Of a stretch of 8,513 nt of DNA, positions 7,113 to 8,513 are shown one piece after another; position 1 is the stretch's first letter; each line of letters opens with the position of its first letter. Position numbers and translations under genes: made by a program. The stretch comes from Microbacteriaceae bacterium. Its GTDB lineage: Bacteria > Actinomycetota > Actinomycetes > Actinomycetales > Microbacteriaceae. The stretch spans positions 1-8,513 of the forward strand of contig JAODAU010000424.1 in the NCBI GenBank assembly GCA_025463615.1, written 5' to 3'. The notes beneath the pieces are model-generated. The model was not told the origin of the DNA. It worked only from the letters and a program-made list of their open reading frames with translations, and did not search any database.

Positions 7113-7170
7113 GCACCCGCGGAGGGCCGGCGCGCGCGAGCGCGTCGGCCCTCCGTCGTGCGCGGGGTGC
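7113..7170 (+). terminator. Strong hairpin terminator after aqpZ
   Basis: The core stem pairs 7120-7135 with 7140-7155: 16 bp with a single G-U wobble (G7130 with T7145), closed by GCGA, a GNRA tetraloop. An outer stem of GCACCC (7113-7118) with GGGTGC (7165-7170) can extend it. It begins 3-10 bp after the aqpZ stop. No T-run follows, which is common for actinobacterial terminators. Being nearly symmetrical, it could also stop transcription arriving from the SpoIIM side. Confidence 0.8.
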
Positions 7171-7245
7171 GCGCGCGACGGGCGTGCTTGAGGCGCGCCC
7201 GCGGGGTGCCTGCGCGGGTCGCTGCACGTGCCTCTGCGCTGCTGC

Positions 7246-7326
7246 CGAAAATGCAGGAGATTTCGCGTGCGGCGGCCGCGGCATCCGCTCTCCGGCGCCC
7301 GGATGCCGAAATCTCCTGCATTTTCG
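7246..7326. repeat. Inverted-repeat element 1 (perfect 20-bp arms)
   Basis: CGAAAATGCAGGAGATTTCG at 7246-7265 is matched by its exact reverse complement at 7307-7326. The 41-nt spacer holds a second perfect dyad, GGCATCCG at 7280-7287 with CGGATGCC at 7300-7307, so the element could fold into a long two-part hairpin with a 14-nt bulge on one side. The arms are AT-rich compared with their surroundings. The same word recurs in the neighbouring element, which points to a repeat family (REP/REPIN-like or a small non-autonomous mobile element) rather than a simple terminator. The family is inferred. Confidence 0.85.
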
Positions 7327-7355
7327 TGGGGCCCGCGTCACCCCCCACCGCCGTC

Positions 7356-7438
7356 ACCAAAATGAAGGAGATGCTGCCGCGAGCGCGCCGAAATGACGCA
7401 GATCGACGCCGCGGCGGCAGAATCTCCTGCGTTTTCGG
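7356..7438. repeat. Inverted-repeat element 2 (diverged copy)
   Basis: The left arm 7356-7380 (core AAAATGAAGGAGATGCTGCC) and right arm 7414-7438 are complementary at 20 of 25 positions. The right arm read on the minus strand begins CCGAAAACGCAGGAGATTCT, clearly the same word as in element 1. The spacer is 33 nt. The right arm ends 12 bp before the SpoIIM stop codon, so on the minus strand this hairpin would lie just after that gene and could help terminate it. Confidence 0.75.
7388..7405 (+). repeat. Degenerate fifth copy of the repeat word
   Basis: CCGAAATGACGCAGATCG lies in the spacer of element 2 and resembles the arm word CCGAAAATGCAGGAGATTTC with small indels. It may be a decayed unit or chance similarity. 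Confidence 0.35.
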
Positions 7439-7450
7439 GAGAGGCGGGGG

Positions 7451-8443
7451 TCAGCCGGCGACGAGGCGACGAGCGCCGGACTCGAACTCGTCGAGGTCGC
7501 CCGTCTGGCCGGCGCGGAAGGCGCGGCGGCCGACCACCCACTGGTAGACGAGGAACGCCGCAAGCGCGAGCGAGCCGATGCCGATCTTGATCGGCCACGG
7601 CCAGGGCTGCTTCGTGACGAAGCCCTCGATGATGCCGGAGACCAGCAGCGAACACACCAGCCCGATCGCGATGGTGAACAGCGCCCGGCCACGCTCGGCG
7701 AGTGCCTGCCCGCGCGTGCGCGCCCCGGGCGCCACGAACGCCCAGAACACCGCGAGCCCGGCCGCCCCCGCCGTGAAGATCGAGTAAAGCTCCAGCTGCC
7801 CGTGCGGTGCAATGTAGAGGAAGAACGTGTCGAGCTTGCCCTGCGACCCGAGCACCGCGGCCGCGAGCCCGAGCTGCTGGGCGTTGCTGAACAGCACGTA
7901 CGGTCCGAGCACGCCCGTGATGCCGCCCGCGATCGTCTGCGCGGCGATCAGCGCGTTGTTGGTCCACACCTTGCCGGCGAACGAACCCGACGGGTAGTCC
8001 GAGTAGTAGTCGACGAAGTCCTTCACGTAGGCCGAGTGGGCCGCGGATGACCCCAGCGCCCCCATCACCCCCGGCGACGTCGTCGCCCACACGCCGTACA
8101 CCACCGCGACGATCGCGCTGCCCGCCGCGACCGCAAGCGTCAGCCAGCGGATGCTGAACAGCGCGGCCGGCAGCTGCGCCCCGAAGAACTGCGGAAGCTG
8201 GCTCGCCACGTTGCGGCCGACGCCGGTGAACCGCAGCCGCGCACGCGACAGCCACACCGACAGCCGCTCGGCCTCGGCGGACTGCCCGACCGTCGTCTTG
8301 ATGGCGGAGAGCTCGGTCGCACCCGACTGGTAGTGGTCGATCAGGCTGTCGGCATCCGCGCCGCTGAGCTGACGCTGCCGGCCGAGGCGGGCGAGTTCGT
8401 TCCACTCATCGCGGTGCGCGGTTGAATATGCGTCGAGATCCAT
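7451..8443 (-). CDS. SpoIIM-family (stage II sporulation protein M-like, DUF95) membrane protein
   Basis: This 330-residue integral membrane protein has a charged cytoplasmic N-terminal domain (1-97) and then about six hydrophobic segments near 101-120, 163-185, 188-212, 219-240, 253-275 and 284-304. Family marks are WTNNALIAAQTIAGGITGVL (160-179), the IAPHGQLELYSIFTAGAAGL block (211-230) and SGIIEGFVTKQ (269-279). In Bacillus, SpoIIM works with a cell-wall hydrolase complex during engulfment. Non-sporulating actinobacteria carry this family beside RDD and MoxR genes, where its role is unknown, so sporulation should not be inferred. The ATG at 8443-8441 lies 17 bp from the divergent RDD-like start and lacks a Shine-Dalgarno. 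The gene converges on aqpZ. From recall, mycobacterial Rv3694c has the same orientation relative to moxR2. Confidence 0.92.
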   Translation of the reverse strand: MDLDAYSTAHRDEWNELARLGRQRQLSGADADSLIDHYQSGATELSAIKTTVGQSAEAERLSVWLSRARLRFTGVGRNVASQLPQFFGAQLPAALFSIRWLTLAVAAGSAIVAVVYGVWATTSPGVMGALGSSAAHSAYVKDFVDYYSDYPSGSFAGKVWTNNALIAAQTIAGGITGVLGPYVLFSNAQQLGLAAAVLGSQGKLDTFFLYIAPHGQLELYSIFTAGAAGLAVFWAFVAPGARTRGQALAERGRALFTIAIGLVCSLLVSGIIEGFVTKQPWPWPIKIGIGSLALAAFLVYQWVVGRRAFRAGQTGDLDEFESGARRLVAG

Positions 8444-8460
8444 CTGCTTGAATACTAGCC
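8444..8460. promoter_or_regulatory. 17-bp divergent start region, possible near-leaderless promoter
   Basis: Only 17 bp separate two divergent ATG codons. On the minus strand TAGTAT (8457 to 8452) fits the TANNNT -10 pattern and ends 8 nt before the SpoIIM ATG, so its mRNA would begin at or within 1-2 nt of the start codon. On the plus strand AATACT (8451-8456) ends 4 nt before the other ATG. No Shine-Dalgarno fits either gene well, in keeping with leaderless translation. No -35 was recognised. Confidence 0.35.
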
Positions 8461-8513
8461 ATGAGCACGCCCGACTCCTACGACGTCGACGACGACGAGC
8501 AGATGACCGGCGA
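8461..8513 (+). CDS. N-terminal fragment of a probable RDD-family membrane protein (runs off the right edge)
   Basis: ATG 8461 opens 17 codons reading MSTPDSYDVDDDEQMTG before the window ends. The acidic lead followed by MTGE resembles the start of actinobacterial RDD proteins, where a V/I-TGEAV segment precedes the first membrane span; that resemblance is from memory and short. The main support is context: an RDD gene divergent from the SpoIIM gene is the conserved arrangement. The upstream 17 bp have no ribosome site, so a leaderless mRNA is possible. Confidence 0.55.
   Translation, partial: MSTPDSYDVDDDEQMTG

Larger units (their letters stand above)
7111..7450. other. Non-coding stretch between convergent aqpZ and SpoIIM genes
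   Basis: This 340-bp region has no credible gene. It contains the aqpZ terminator (7113-7170), a GC-rich filler with a repeated CGCGGGGTGC (7161-7170 and 7200-7209) and a GGCGCGCC palindrome (7192-7199), and two inverted-repeat elements (7246-7326 and 7356-7438). The AT-rich repeat arms stand out against the flanking GC-rich DNA. Short open frames crossing it have the composition of chance frames. Confidence 0.8.

Noticed and set aside
7184..7396. Possible small protein in the aqpZ/SpoIIM gap
   Set aside because: It runs through both inverted-repeat elements, has no ribosome site, and its composition matches neighbouring chance frames.
7246..7438. CRISPR array
   Set aside because: Units are in alternating orientation with unequal spacers and only four clear copies; this is a paired-palindrome pattern, not direct repeats.
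7451..8443. Evidence that the organism sporulates
   Set aside because: SpoIIM-family proteins are widespread in non-sporulating actinobacteria next to RDD and MoxR genes; no other sporulation gene is present.

Overview
The window is very GC-rich (about 70% by eye) and reads as chromosome of an actinobacterium, most likely a Microbacteriaceae relative. The grounds are a close MtrA orthologue with the start of mtrB behind it, GTG and TTG starts, ATGA gene overlaps, and a conserved actinobacterial membrane gene set. It holds six complete genes on the plus strand, two complete genes on the minus strand (mtrA and a SpoIIM-family gene), and one partial gene at each edge. No rRNA, tRNA, CRISPR array, transposase or phage gene was seen.

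Layout. 1-794 (minus): the MtrA response regulator followed by the first 35 codons of the MtrB sensor kinase, an envelope and osmotic two-component system. 795-912: a divergent promoter region. 913-6221 (plus): a tight five-gene run of a Pro-rich polytopic membrane protein (GPDPase membrane-domain type), a DUF4129 protein, a DUF4350 protein, a MoxR AAA+ ATPase and a DUF58 protein. Gaps between these genes run from -4 to +17 bp, so they are probably one operon. 6222-6330: a short leader with promoter-like words and a dyad. 6331-7110 (plus): an AqpZ-type aquaporin with a TTG start. 7111-7450: a non-coding stretch between convergent genes, with a strong GNRA-capped terminator hairpin and then two inverted-repeat elements built from a shared 20-nt word. 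7451-8443 (minus): a SpoIIM-family membrane protein. 8461-8513 (plus): the first 17 codons of a divergent gene, probably RDD family.

How the genes may work together. From recall, the same set (GPDPase-membrane type, DUF4129, DUF4350, MoxR, DUF58, then oppositely oriented SpoIIM and RDD) is found in mycobacteria around moxR2. It is a conserved actinobacterial system of unknown function: a MoxR chaperone-like ATPase, its DUF58 partner and a set of membrane proteins. In this window it lies beside mtrAB, and an aquaporin with its own apparent expression signals sits between the DUF58 and SpoIIM genes. MtrAB is tied to osmotic and cell-wall responses in corynebacteria and mycobacteria, so an envelope or osmotic stress role for the locus is a reasonable but unproven inference. 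The most unusual DNA is the pair of inverted-repeat elements at 7246-7438.
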